Assembly (NCBI RefSeq): GCF_040676675.1 | Contig: NZ_JBFAPK010000023.1 | Span: 1 to 64,000, forward strand | Direction: 5' to 3' | Length of the DNA stretch: 64,000 nt | Origin: JBFAPK01 sp040676675 | GTDB taxonomy: Bacteria > Actinomycetota > Actinomycetes > Mycobacteriales > Micromonosporaceae | Shown: one piece after another, positions 7,510-15,593 of the stretch | Layout of the letters: each line of letters opens with the position of its first letter | How positions within the stretch are numbered: position 1 is the stretch's first letter | Program-made: the position numbers and the translations under genes | The notes under the pieces: generated by a model | Told to the model about the DNA's origin: nothing | The model's input: only the letters and a program-made list of their open reading frames with translations | Databases searched by the model: none

Positions 7510-7779
7510 TCAGCTTGGGTGGGCAGTTATGGAGCTGCCGACCTCGATACGGTCCGACAGACTGCCGTCGACGCCGATAGTGGCTACGCCGGGCGGCCCG
7601 TGCATCTCAACGGTCCGGACGACGGTTCGGATCTCCGGCCCGTCCCCGGTTCGTACCGCGATTTCGTCGCCGATGCGCAGGGCAGCCCCTTCAAGCCGCC
7701 CGGAAACCAGCACTAAGGAACGTCCGGAGATCCTGTGAACGAACTCCACCGTCATCCGCGAACCAGTCAACGCGCTCAA
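7510..7779 (-). CDS. EF-Tu domain-II-like protein, candidate immunity partner
   Basis: An 89-residue protein strongly resembling EF-Tu domain II: RISGRSLVLVSGRLEGA, then LRIGDEIAVR, VVRTVEMHGPPG and EVGSSI follow the order SISGRGTVVTGR, KVGEEVEI, GVEM, IERGQV in EF-Tu. There is no GTPase domain. The TTG start at 7779 follows GGAGG by 8 bp, and TTGA overlaps the stop of the WXG-metallopeptidase gene, so the two are translationally coupled. An in-frame ATG at 7755 is the alternative start. Coupling to a toxin-like gene suggests an immunity or substrate-decoy role, which is inference. A decayed copy lies at 6720-6929. Confidence 0.7.
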   Translation of the reverse strand: MSALTGSRMTVEFVHRISGRSLVLVSGRLEGAALRIGDEIAVRTGDGPEIRTVVRTVEMHGPPGVATIGVDGSLSDRIEVGSSITAHPS

Positions 7780-8981
7780 CCCTTGTTCCTCCGCCAATTT
7801 TCCACGTAACGGTCCTCGACGGCGTACGCCTCGTCTTCCAGGGGCCCTGTGAGGGTACTGATCCTGCCCTCACGGTACTGGTCTACGTGCACCCGCTCAT
7901 GGGCAATCGTGCGTACGAGCGTCTCTTCGTCTTGGAAAGCCGCCGGCCCCAACTGGATACCCTTATCATCTGTACGTGCTGCGGCCTGCGCGAAATCGAG
8001 GTAGGCCGCGTCGTCAGAACTTTCAATGATCTCAAGGTTGACCCCGTCAAGGTCGACCTCGGCCAACCGTGCGTAGTGGTCCACCATTTCTCGTGTACGT
8101 GGCAGCCCAAGGCCGCCGTCCAATACCTGACGATTAGTGAGGGCGCCTGATCGAGAATGTAACCCCGGTTGCCGCCTCACCGCTGGGCGGGTTAATGCGG
8201 GCTCGGTGCGGGCCAGGCGGGCCAGGAGGTCGCGGAGCTGCCGCAGGATGTCGTCCAGCCGCGACAGCATCGGGGCGAGGCGGCGCAGACTGCTGATCAG
8301 GCCCGTCAACAATCGGGCGATCTTCGCGGCCCACTTCGCCGCCAGCGAGGAGACCTGCGCGGCCACCCACGGCAGGCCCGCGCCGAGGGTGCCGCCGGCG
8401 ATGGCCAACCACTCCCAGAGCCGTACCGCCAACACCGAGACGAACTCGGCGATGAGGTCGCGCACGACCTCACGTACCAGCGCGACGACCAGCCCCGCGC
8501 CCAGCGTGACGGTCGCCATCGCCTCCGCGCCCGACCCGGCCGTCACGAGCGCCTCGTGCTGCTCCCCGGCATACCGCCGGTACGCGTCCCCGGCGGCGCC
8601 CTGCCAACCGGCCAAATCGGCCTGTACCGCCTGGTCCAGATCCGCCGCCGCGTCCCGCATCGCGGCCGCGACGTTCGTCCAGGTTCCCGCGTACGCCGTG
8701 ATCTGATCCGGATCGCCGGCCAACCGGTCGAGCGCGTCGGAGAGCGGCTTGACGTGCTCGATCAGCCAGGCGACGCCCCACGAGACGAGCTGACCGAGCG
8801 GGTCGGTGACCGTGGCGAGCACGTCCAAGCCCGCGGCGAACCCGCCGATGGTTCCGTCGATCCACGACCCGCCCTCGAAGGCGGAGACCAGCAGCTGGAT
8901 GTCTTCGGCCAGACCGATGCCGGTCCAACCGCCGGTACTGTCCACCCGCGCCTCGACGAGCGGATTGGCCGTACCCGTCAC
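7776..8981 (-). CDS. WXG/LXG-type secreted protein with C-terminal HERVH metallopeptidase tip
   Basis: A 401-residue protein. The first 200 residues are helical with the type VII secretion motif WQG near residue 124 (ADLAGWQGAAGDAYRRY). A hydrophobic helical stretch follows (about residues 150-235). The last 130 residues carry HERVH (HExxH) near residue 360, then GPLEDEAYAVEDRY, which resembles DUF4157-like zinc peptidases. GC content falls from about 72% in the N-terminal part to about 57% in the tip, as in polymorphic toxins that swap tips. The GTG start overlaps the stop of the upstream EspC-like gene (GTGA), and the downstream EF-Tu-II-like gene overlaps its stop. The likely role is a contact-dependent toxin or secreted peptidase. 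Confidence 0.75.
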   Translation of the reverse strand: MTGTANPLVEARVDSTGGWTGIGLAEDIQLLVSAFEGGSWIDGTIGGFAAGLDVLATVTDPLGQLVSWGVAWLIEHVKPLSDALDRLAGDPDQITAYAGTWTNVAAAMRDAAADLDQAVQADLAGWQGAAGDAYRRYAGEQHEALVTAGSGAEAMATVTLGAGLVVALVREVVRDLIAEFVSVLAVRLWEWLAIAGGTLGAGLPWVAAQVSSLAAKWAAKIARLLTGLISSLRRLAPMLSRLDDILRQLRDLLARLARTEPALTRPAVRRQPGLHSRSGALTNRQVLDGGLGLPRTREMVDHYARLAEVDLDGVNLEIIESSDDAAYLDFAQAAARTDDKGIQLGPAAFQDEETLVRTIAHERVHVDQYREGRISTLTGPLEDEAYAVEDRYVENWRRNKG

Positions 8982-9295
8982 CGGTCCCCGGATCCCGGCG
9001 AACCGAGCCGGACCGCCGCGTCGGCGTCCGAGGCCTCGTAGCGGACGGCGGCCGTACGCAACGATCGGGCCGACTCGTCCAGCGCCCCGCGTGCTTCGGA
9101 GAGCACGTGATCGAGCCGGTCGTGCAACGGGTCGAGCATGCCGGGAAGCATCCGGCACAGCTGACCGTACGCGTCCGAGCCGAGGCGCACCTGCCGGGCG
9201 GCGTCCAGGCCGCGCAGGACCTCGCCGCCGATCCGGTCGACGGCGCCGGCGTGACCGACCAGCGCGTCGGCCGGAACCGCAACGCCACGAGCCAT
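8978..9295 (-). CDS. EspC/DUF2580-like type VII secretion partner protein
   Basis: A 105-residue all-helical protein (VAVPADALVGHAGAVDRIG, then a central Gln/Leu-rich helix and EARGALDESARSLRTAA). It fits the EspC-like type VII target family, whose members pair with a larger WXG or LXG substrate as helical-hairpin partner or chaperone. ATG at 9295 has GGGAGGG 7 bp upstream. Its stop overlaps the start of the metallopeptidase-tipped gene, so both are made together. No EccC ATPase or other secretion core gene is in the window. Confidence 0.7.
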   Translation of the reverse strand: MARGVAVPADALVGHAGAVDRIGGEVLRGLDAARQVRLGSDAYGQLCRMLPGMLDPLHDRLDHVLSEARGALDESARSLRTAAVRYEASDADAAVRLGSPGSGDR

Positions 9296-9337
9296 CGGCG
9301 ACCCTCCCAGCGGTCGAATCCGTACCGGGCCGCACCA

Positions 9338-9412
9338 GCCCGATCCGTTGAGCCGGACCAGACTAGTCAAACCTCGTCACCCGCCGCGACCCCACGCTCG
9401 CACTGCGAGACC
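9338..9412. repeat. Upstream region of the WXG locus (copy 2)
   Basis: Partner of the repeat at 7435-7505. It contains the likely promoter of the EspC-like operon; the same order of short identical blocks in both copies shows that the duplicated unit included the control region as well as the genes. Confidence 0.75.
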
Positions 9413-9448
9413 AGAGTCGGCGTCGGACCGTCGGACGGCGATGAGACC

Positions 9449-11506
9449 CTAGTTGCTTGCGGGCCGGAATCCGTCCACGATCACCTGGAAGTTCGGCAGG
9501 TTCTGTTGCCAGACGGACTCGGGCGTCTCCCACCGGATCGCGTACCCGTGCTTGGGGCCCGTGACGAAGCCCCGGTTGATGGTGTGGACCCGGACGCCGT
9601 CCCGGTTCTGGCGCCATTCCCAGTCGGCGGCTTCGTTCCAGTAGTCGACGCGGCGCATCGCGACCAGCTCGTAGCCGGGATAGTCTCCCTTGCGCCTGCG
9701 CTCCTGATCCCGCCAGTCCGCCAGCGCGTCCGACTTCGGGCTGTCGGTCCAACCCACCAGGAACCACCGGCCGTCGCCGCCACGGAAATAGATGTTGCCG
9801 TCGTTGCGCCGCTCCACCCGCCACCCGTCCGGCACCGGAACGGAGAAGCCCTCCTGCGGGTCCCGGTACAGCTTCCAGCCCGCAGGGATCACGGGCTCGC
9901 CCGGACCGGACGGGGTCGCCGACGCGGTGACCGTGGGCGCGGCGCTGGTCGGCGGGGGCGGGGCCGGCGCGGAGGTAGGAGCCGCCGACGGGCTCGACGC
10001 GGACGGCGAGTTGTCCGTACCGGTCTGAGCCCCGGTGTTGTTCCCGGAGTCGCGAGTGGCCAGCGGGACGATGATGACCAGGGCGAGCAGGATCAGCACG
10101 ACCACCGCGCCGATGATCCAGTTGCGGCGCGGCCCGGGCAGCCCGGCCAGGGCCGCACCGACCGGGTTCTCCCGGTCGCCGCGCGCGACGGTGGCCGGCG
10201 GTCCGAGCACCGGTGCGCTCGCGGCCGCCGCCGGAGGCTCGGCCTTCCGCTCCTCGGCGGTACGGCCCGGCCCGGGCACGAGTTGGGTGGGCTCGGCGGG
10301 CTTCTGCGAGCCCGACAGGAGCTGGGTCGGAGGCTCGGCGGTACCGGACCCGCTCGCAGCGGGACGTGCGGTCGAGCCGCTCTGCCTGTCCTCGGACGAC
10401 GCACCGGCGTCGCGGGGCGCCGGGGTGGGTACCTTCGCGGTCGGCTCCGCCCCGCCGGCGCCGGCCGGAGCGGACGTCTCGGGCACCGGCCCGCCGACGT
10501 CGACGCGGGTCGCCGCCTCCGTCGGATCCGCCGGCGTCGGCTCCGGGGCCGCCGGTGGCGTCACGGGCGGCGCCGGAGGACGTTCCTCGGCCGGGCGCGG
10601 CTGCGGTACCAGGGTGCCGCGCGCCTCCCGCGGTCCGTTCGGCCCGGGTCGGCGTACCCCGTCCAGCAGCGACATCGCCCCGCGCGTACGACCGGTCGCC
10701 TTGCGCAGCAACCGCTCCGCCGTCTCCGCGGTGATGCGCTGGGTGGGATCCTTGCGGAGCAGTCCGACGAGCACCGGCTTGAGCGCGCCGGCGTTCTTCG
10801 GCGGCGGCAACGGCTCGGTCGCGAGGGCCGCGAGCGTCCCGATCGCGGAGGGACGGGCGTACGGCGACTGCCCCTCCACCGCCGCGTAGAGCGTCGCGCC
10901 GAGCGACCACAGGTCCGCCTCGGGACCGGCCGTGCCGTCCCGGGCGCGCTCCGGTGCGATGTACGCCGGCGAGCCGAGCACCAGCCCCGTCCGGGTCACG
11001 TTCGGGTCCCCGGGTACGGTGGCCAGCCCGAAGTCGGTGAGCACCACCCGGCCGTCGTGGCCGAGCAGCACGTTGCCCGGCTTGATGTCACGGTGCATCA
11101 CGCCGGCGCGGTGCGCGGCCCGGAGTGCGCCCAGCACACCCAGGCCGATCTCCGCCGCGCGGGCCGGTGGGACGGGCCCGTCGTTGGCGAGGACGTCCTG
11201 GAGCGAGCGCGACGGGATGTACTCCATGACGATCCACGGATCGCCGTCGGTGCGGAGCACGTCGAAGACGCGGACCACGTTGGCATGGTTGAGTCGGGCG
11301 ATGGCACGGGCCTCACGCAGGGACCGCTCGCGCATCTCCCGGCGTTCGTCGTCGGTCAGGCCCGGCGGCGGTACCAGCTCTTTGATCGCCACATCGCGGT
11401 GCAGCACCTCGTCACGGGCCTTCCAGACGCGGCCCATGCCGCCCTGACCGAGCGGCTCCACTAGCCGATATCGGTCAGCGACGAGTTGGGGGGACGCGTT
11501 GGCCAT
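9449..11506 (-). CDS. Transmembrane serine/threonine protein kinase
   Basis: A 685-residue PknB-like kinase. The cytoplasmic kinase domain spans about residues 13-270, with glycine loop GQGGMG (20-25), lysine in VAIKE (42), catalytic HRDIKPGN, DFG and APE. A long Pro/Ala/Thr-rich linker follows, then one membrane helix at about residues 462-483. The outer part has no PASTA repeats; after a Ser/Pro/Ala spacer it ends in a domain of about 140 residues beginning GWKLYRDPQEGFSVPVPDGW, resembling PsbP/LpqN-type lipoprotein domains. TACCGT (11514-11519) ends 7 bp before the ATG, suggesting leaderless transcription. It lies between two type VII secretion gene sets and may respond to envelope signals. 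Confidence 0.93.
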   Translation of the reverse strand: MANASPQLVADRYRLVEPLGQGGMGRVWKARDEVLHRDVAIKELVPPPGLTDDERREMRERSLREARAIARLNHANVVRVFDVLRTDGDPWIVMEYIPSRSLQDVLANDGPVPPARAAEIGLGVLGALRAAHRAGVMHRDIKPGNVLLGHDGRVVLTDFGLATVPGDPNVTRTGLVLGSPAYIAPERARDGTAGPEADLWSLGATLYAAVEGQSPYARPSAIGTLAALATEPLPPPKNAGALKPVLVGLLRKDPTQRITAETAERLLRKATGRTRGAMSLLDGVRRPGPNGPREARGTLVPQPRPAEERPPAPPVTPPAAPEPTPADPTEAATRVDVGGPVPETSAPAGAGGAEPTAKVPTPAPRDAGASSEDRQSGSTARPAASGSGTAEPPTQLLSGSQKPAEPTQLVPGPGRTAEERKAEPPAAAASAPVLGPPATVARGDRENPVGAALAGLPGPRRNWIIGAVVVLILLALVIIVPLATRDSGNNTGAQTGTDNSPSASSPSAAPTSAPAPPPPTSAAPTVTASATPSGPGEPVIPAGWKLYRDPQEGFSVPVPDGWRVERRNDGNIYFRGGDGRWFLVGWTDSPKSDALADWRDQERRRKGDYPGYELVAMRRVDYWNEAADWEWRQNRDGVRVHTINRGFVTGPKHGYAIRWETPESVWQQNLPNFQVIVDGFRPASN

Positions 11507-11597
11507 CCCGGTGACGGTACCCGGCCGCCGCCAACGTCATACCTGCGGCACGCCATTATGAGACGTCGGTCAGTTGACACCGTCGTACGCTGGTCCA

Positions 11598-11825
11598 ATG
11601 TCTGAGCATGAGCCAGTGTTCCGGGTGATTCGCGGCATTCCTACCGACGAGGAGCTGGCGGCACTGGTCGGAGTGATCTTCGCCCGGCCCCGTCCGGCCG
11701 CACCGGCCGCCGCCCCCACGCCCTCGGTCTGGGCCACGCGCGCCCGACCCGGTACCGTGTCCGCGTCCGGAGTTCCGGCGCGGCCCGGTGTCGACGCCTG
11801 GCGGACGTCCGGACTCCCCCACTAA
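11598..11825 (+). CDS. accE: Acyl-CoA carboxylase epsilon subunit
   Basis: A 75-residue protein matching the small epsilon subunit of actinobacterial acyl-CoA carboxylases: FRVIRGIPTDEELAALVGV at the start, WATRARPG in the middle and PGVDAWRTSGLPH at the end. The subunit joins biotin-carboxylase alpha and carboxyltransferase beta chains and raises activity. TACGCT ends 6 bp before the ATG, consistent with leaderless transcription. A beta-chain gene (accD) usually sits just upstream and maf just downstream; here the kinase is upstream, and type VII genes separate accE from maf. The alpha chain is at 22001. Confidence 0.85.
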   Translation: MSEHEPVFRVIRGIPTDEELAALVGVIFARPRPAAPAAAPTPSVWATRARPGTVSASGVPARPGVDAWRTSGLPH

Positions 11826-11913
11826 CGCGGCCCGAACGGGGCTGCCCCGCTGGCCGTGACCTACTAATCTCACGGTGGGGTAGATCGGCTGTCATGCCTG
11901 GGGAGGGGCAACG

Positions 11914-12369
11914 GTGATACCTGAGGAAGACCGCGGACCGGCCTGGTTACGCGACTACAGCGCGATCGAGGCCGACATCTCCAAGATGGAGGAGTTCGCC
12001 AAACAGCTGCGCGACGAGGTGACGAAGAACTACGCGCCGCACCTCGAGTACGTGAACGAGGACATGAGCGTCCAGCTCCCTCCCGTGGACCCCCGGTTCG
12101 GCGAGCTCTACTCGTTCCTCACGGTCCATCGGGAGTCCCTCGCGGGTACGAACGAGATCGTGCACCACTACCGGGACGCGACGGGCGGCTTCGCCACGGC
12201 CGCCGACGAGGTGAGCAAGAACTACGGCAACGCCGACGCCTTCTCGGCCGCACGCGTCAAGGATGTCGAGGTCGCGCTGGACAAGACGGCCGCCGCGAAG
12301 CCCACGGCGCCGGTGACCACCGATCCCTACGCGGCGACCGACACCGACATCCCGGAGGTGAACTACTGA
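11914..12369 (+). CDS. Helical type VII secretion-associated protein
   Basis: A 151-residue, mostly alpha-helical acidic protein of no named family. Residues 10-50 form a charged helix (IEADISKMEEFAKQLRDEV); a second helical region ends near DEVSKNYGNADAFSAA; the tail is Pro/Thr-rich. Size, helix content and position ahead of a PPE-like protein suggest a WXG100-type partner. GTG at 11914 follows GGGGAGGGG. Its stop overlaps the next start (TGATG), so the two are coupled in one operon with the mycosin gene. Confidence 0.65.
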   Translation: MIPEEDRGPAWLRDYSAIEADISKMEEFAKQLRDEVTKNYAPHLEYVNEDMSVQLPPVDPRFGELYSFLTVHRESLAGTNEIVHHYRDATGGFATAADEVSKNYGNADAFSAARVKDVEVALDKTAAAKPTAPVTTDPYAATDTDIPEVNY

Positions 12370-13703
12370 TGATCCCCGCAGAGGGCGGAGGCAGCTCCGG
12401 CACCAACTGGTACGCCTACGAGGTGTCGGACATGTGGGCCATGCTGAAGGACCAGCAGACCGACAACCACTGGAAGCAGGTCGCCGGCTGGAAGAAGACG
12501 TACGAGCTCACCTCGACGCACCTCTTCCGGCTGAAGGAATACCGCGACAAGCTGATCGAGGCGTGGAACCCGGAGAAGAGTGATGCTGCCAAGGCGTACG
12601 TCGAGCGGCTGGACTATCTGATCGAAAACGTCCAGCAGACGTACGACGTGGCGATCGCGAACTACACCACCTCTTCGAGCGCGATCAGCGCCATCAGCAT
12701 GGCCCGGTACGACCTCGAAAAGGTCTACCAGGAGTACGCCCAGAAGAAGCAGTCGGCGAACTCGTCGGCCTCTTCCATGCCCTCGGTGCCCAGCTCGGAG
12801 ATCGCAACCCCGACGCCGTCACCGTCGCCCGGTCCGTCGCCCACGGACCAGGCCGAGCTGGAGCGGTTGAACAACAAGGCCCGCGGCATCATGTCGAAAC
12901 TGGGCGGTGAACTCGCCTCGGCCCAGGTTCAGATCAAGCCGCCACCGACGTACAAGCCGTCCAAGGGTGGGATTGAGTCCGACCCGGATGTCTATGGCGG
13001 AGGCGGAGGGGGAGGGGGCGGCGGGTCCGCACCGCCGCCGATCCCGCCGATCATGACGGTGTCGACGCCCACGCACGCGCCGTCGCACGGGTCGATGCCC
13101 ACGAACCTGCAGCCGGTGCCGACGCCGACTCCTCCGTCGACTGGTCCGATCCTGGGCGGAGCTCAGCCGGTGCTCCCGCCGCCGGCGCCTCCGATCACGC
13201 CCACCCCGCCGGCGCCCTTCCCGCCGACACCGCCTCCGCCGCCCACCATCGGCCTGCCGCCGATACCGCCCGGGCCGCTGCCGCCGACGAACTACGTCAC
13301 GGGGCTGCCGTACAACCCGACCACGGGCCCGATGGCGAAGCCGGGCCCAATGGGCTTGATGAACACGCCTCGGGCGATGCCGCCGGGCGGGCTGATCGGC
13401 GGGCAGCCCGGCATGGGCCTCGGCCAGCCCGGGGGTGCCGGGGCTGCCGCGCGACGGATCAACCCGATCGGTGGGGTGATCGGTGGCAACGGCAGCGCGT
13501 CCGGCATGCCGATGGGCGGCCAACGCGGGGCGGCCGGCATGGCTCCAACCGGGCGCAAGTTCCAGCACGGTGAGGAAGAGACCGGCCAGCGGTGGGATCC
13601 GGACAACCCCTGGGCGACCGACGAGGGCGTCGCCCCGGTCGTGCTGCCGTCCAGGGAGAACGGCCGAATCGACCCGGGGCCGGCGATCGGCTTCGATCGG
13701 TGA
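12369..13703 (+). CDS. PPE-like proline-rich type VII substrate
   Basis: A 444-residue protein. Residues 1-140 are helical, with a W-x-P element (AWNPEKSDAAKAYVERLD) resembling the WXG turn and a second helix pair ending KVYQEYAQKK. Residues 145-420 are low-complexity Pro/Gly/Met (a glycine run near 215-222, many PPxPP blocks), probably disordered. The end has RWDPDNPWATDEGVAPVVL, a conserved-looking tail common on actinobacterial type VII substrates. It lies between the helical partner gene and the mycosin gene, overlapping both by a few bases. Confidence 0.7.
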   Translation: MIPAEGGGSSGTNWYAYEVSDMWAMLKDQQTDNHWKQVAGWKKTYELTSTHLFRLKEYRDKLIEAWNPEKSDAAKAYVERLDYLIENVQQTYDVAIANYTTSSSAISAISMARYDLEKVYQEYAQKKQSANSSASSMPSVPSSEIATPTPSPSPGPSPTDQAELERLNNKARGIMSKLGGELASAQVQIKPPPTYKPSKGGIESDPDVYGGGGGGGGGGSAPPPIPPIMTVSTPTHAPSHGSMPTNLQPVPTPTPPSTGPILGGAQPVLPPPAPPITPTPPAPFPPTPPPPPTIGLPPIPPGPLPPTNYVTGLPYNPTTGPMAKPGPMGLMNTPRAMPPGGLIGGQPGMGLGQPGGAGAAARRINPIGGVIGGNGSASGMPMGGQRGAAGMAPTGRKFQHGEEETGQRWDPDNPWATDEGVAPVVLPSRENGRIDPGPAIGFDR

Positions 13704-14884
13704 GTTTGCGTGCCATCAAGACGGCCGTGGCGGTGCTGACCGCCACGGCCGTCGCCGTGCTGCCCGCCGGTCCCGCCCAGGCGGACCGAATCCGTGACGA
13801 CCAGTGGCACCTGCGGTACCTCCGCGTAGCCGAGGCACACAAGATCAGCCAAGGCGAGGGCGTCACCGTCGCGGTCATCGACACCGGCGTCGACCCGCAC
13901 CCGGACCTCCGCAATAACCTTTTGCAAGGAACGGACGTTATTGCGGGTGGACGTGGTAACGGTCAAGGCGACACAGACTCACACGGCACCGGAATGGCCG
14001 GAATTATTGCAGCCCACGGCCACGGCAACAGCGGGGCGCTTGGAATTGCGCCCCAAGCTAAGATCTTGCCAATCAGAGACGAAACAAGCTCTCAGGCAGG
14101 AAATGCAGACAACATTGCACAGGGAATAAATTACGCTGTTTCACATGGCGCAAGGGTCATCAACATCTCTTCAAGCAGCGGACCGTCGCCATCCCTCGAC
14201 AAGGCCGTGACAGCAGCAGTTAGGGCAGACGTTTTGATTGTCGCCGGCGCCGGCAATAAGCCTCGCGATTTTGGCGTAACTTTCCCCGCCTTCCTTCCAG
14301 GAGTGTTGGCAGTAAGCGCAACGGATCGCAATAGTAACCTTTCAAACGTTTCGGTTACTGGCCGGAAGATAGCGATAGCAGCGCCCGGGACCGACATCTA
14401 CACCACCAGACCCAACGGCGCCTACCGCGCGGGAACAGGCACCTCCGACTCCGCCGCTATCGTTTCGGGGGCGGCGGCGCTGGTACGGAGCAAGTACCCG
14501 AACCTGTCCGCGCAGGAGGTCGTACACCGGCTCACCGCGACGGCGGTCGACAAGGGTGCCCCGGGACGCGACGAGGAGTACGGCTACGGCATCCTCGACC
14601 TGGTCGCGGCGCTGACCGCGGACGTACCGCCGTTGGCGACCGGTACGCCCAGCGCGGACCCGAGCCCGGCGGAGAGCGACCCGGTCGCCGCGCCGCCGAG
14701 GCAGCCCTCTAACGGCAGCGGGGACACTCTCCTGCTCGTCGCCGGGCTCCTGCTCGTGGTCGCGCTCGCGATCGGGCTGCTGGTCGTACTCTCGCACCGC
14801 CGCCGCAGGGCGGCCGGCGCCGGCCGGGTCACCGGCTCGGCCGGGTCCGGTGGCGGACCCGCCGCGGGCGGGACCGACGGCTGA
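13700..14884 (+). CDS. mycP: Mycosin: type VII secretion-associated subtilisin (S8)
   Basis: A 394-residue membrane-anchored serine protease. A signal peptide covers about residues 1-30 (ending PAQA). Catalytic residues are visible as Asp in VAVIDTGVDPHPDL, His in DSHGTGMAGIIA and Ser in GTSDSAAIVSGAAALV. After a Pro-rich linker a membrane helix lies at about residues 347-370, followed by a basic tail. Mycosins stabilise the ESX translocon. The GTG start overlaps the upstream stop (GTGA). Oddity: bases from about 13905 to 14395 have many A/T third positions (one 60-base line is about 43% GC) while both ends have normal high GC, so the gene is mosaic. Confidence 0.9.
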   Translation: MSLRAIKTAVAVLTATAVAVLPAGPAQADRIRDDQWHLRYLRVAEAHKISQGEGVTVAVIDTGVDPHPDLRNNLLQGTDVIAGGRGNGQGDTDSHGTGMAGIIAAHGHGNSGALGIAPQAKILPIRDETSSQAGNADNIAQGINYAVSHGARVINISSSSGPSPSLDKAVTAAVRADVLIVAGAGNKPRDFGVTFPAFLPGVLAVSATDRNSNLSNVSVTGRKIAIAAPGTDIYTTRPNGAYRAGTGTSDSAAIVSGAAALVRSKYPNLSAQEVVHRLTATAVDKGAPGRDEEYGYGILDLVAALTADVPPLATGTPSADPSPAESDPVAAPPRQPSNGSGDTLLLVAGLLLVVALAIGLLVVLSHRRRRAAGAGRVTGSAGSGGGPAAGGTDG

Positions 14885-14915
14885 ACCGGTTGCCGAACGG
14901 GTAGCGTCACCGGTC

Positions 14916-15584
14916 GTGCGAACGACACCTGCTCCCCACCTCGTCCTCGCCTCGGCCAGCCCGGCCCGCCTGAAGGTGCTGCGTGCCGCCGGCATCGAGC
15001 CTGAGGTGATCGTCAGCGGCATCGACGAGTCACAGGTTCAGACCGAACGGGCAGACGATTTGTCCCTGGAGCTTGCCCGCCGGAAGGCACACGCCGTGGC
15101 GGACACGATTCGCGGCAGCGCGGCGCCTGGAACGCTGGTACTCGGGTGCGACTCGGTCCTGGCGTTCGAGGGTGCGGTCCTCGGCAAGCCGACCGACGCC
15201 GCCGACGCGACCGCGCGCTGGCGGCGGATGCGCGGCCGGGCGGGGGTGCTGCACACCGGGCACTGCCTGCTCGACCTCGCCAGCGGCAAGGAGGCGGCGA
15301 CGGCCGCCAGCACCACGGTGCACTTCGCCGAGATCACCGATGCCGAGATCGCCGCGTACGTCGCCACGGGCGAGCCGTTGCACGTCGCGGGCGCCTTCAC
15401 GATCGACGGTCTGGGCGGCCCGTTCGTGGAACGGGTGGAGGGCGACCCGGGTACGGTGATCGGGCTGTCGCTGCCGCTGTTCCGTACCCTCCTCGGCGAC
15501 CTGGGCGTACAGATCACGGACCTGTGGACGGGCGTCTGGCCCGCGCCCGGGCCGGGTCAGCCCGGTCCGGCCCCACTGGACTAA
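14916..15584 (+). CDS. maf: Maf-family nucleoside triphosphate pyrophosphatase
   Basis: A 222-residue Maf protein, which hydrolyses non-canonical or selected nucleoside triphosphates (dTTP/UTP or 7-methyl-GTP) to the monophosphate and PPi. Diagnostic sequence: LVLASASPARLKVLRAAGI at the N-terminus, LARRKAHAVA, the metal-binding LGCDSVLAFEG, GKPTDAADA, and VEGDPGTVIGLSLPL near the end. GTG at 14916 was chosen because the family motif begins 9 residues later. In many actinobacteria maf belongs to the accD-accE cluster; here it is separated from accE by the type VII operon. Confidence 0.92.
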   Translation: MRTTPAPHLVLASASPARLKVLRAAGIEPEVIVSGIDESQVQTERADDLSLELARRKAHAVADTIRGSAAPGTLVLGCDSVLAFEGAVLGKPTDAADATARWRRMRGRAGVLHTGHCLLDLASGKEAATAASTTVHFAEITDAEIAAYVATGEPLHVAGAFTIDGLGGPFVERVEGDPGTVIGLSLPLFRTLLGDLGVQITDLWTGVWPAPGPGQPGPAPLD

Positions 15585-15593
15585 CGTCGGCTC

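Noticed and set aside
9107..11464. Long rightward open frame opposite the first kinase
   Set aside because: Shadow of the kinase gene: Arg/Gly-rich composition, no family resemblance, and third-position GC belongs to the opposite strand. Similar long shadows opposite or within other genes (15030-17174, 38503-40416, 43850-46804, 51009-53006) were rejected for the same reason.
11574..11579. TTGACA as the -35 element of accE
   Set aside because: It lies only 6 bp before the TACGCT -10-like hexamer, so spacing is wrong for a promoter with that -10; possibly chance.
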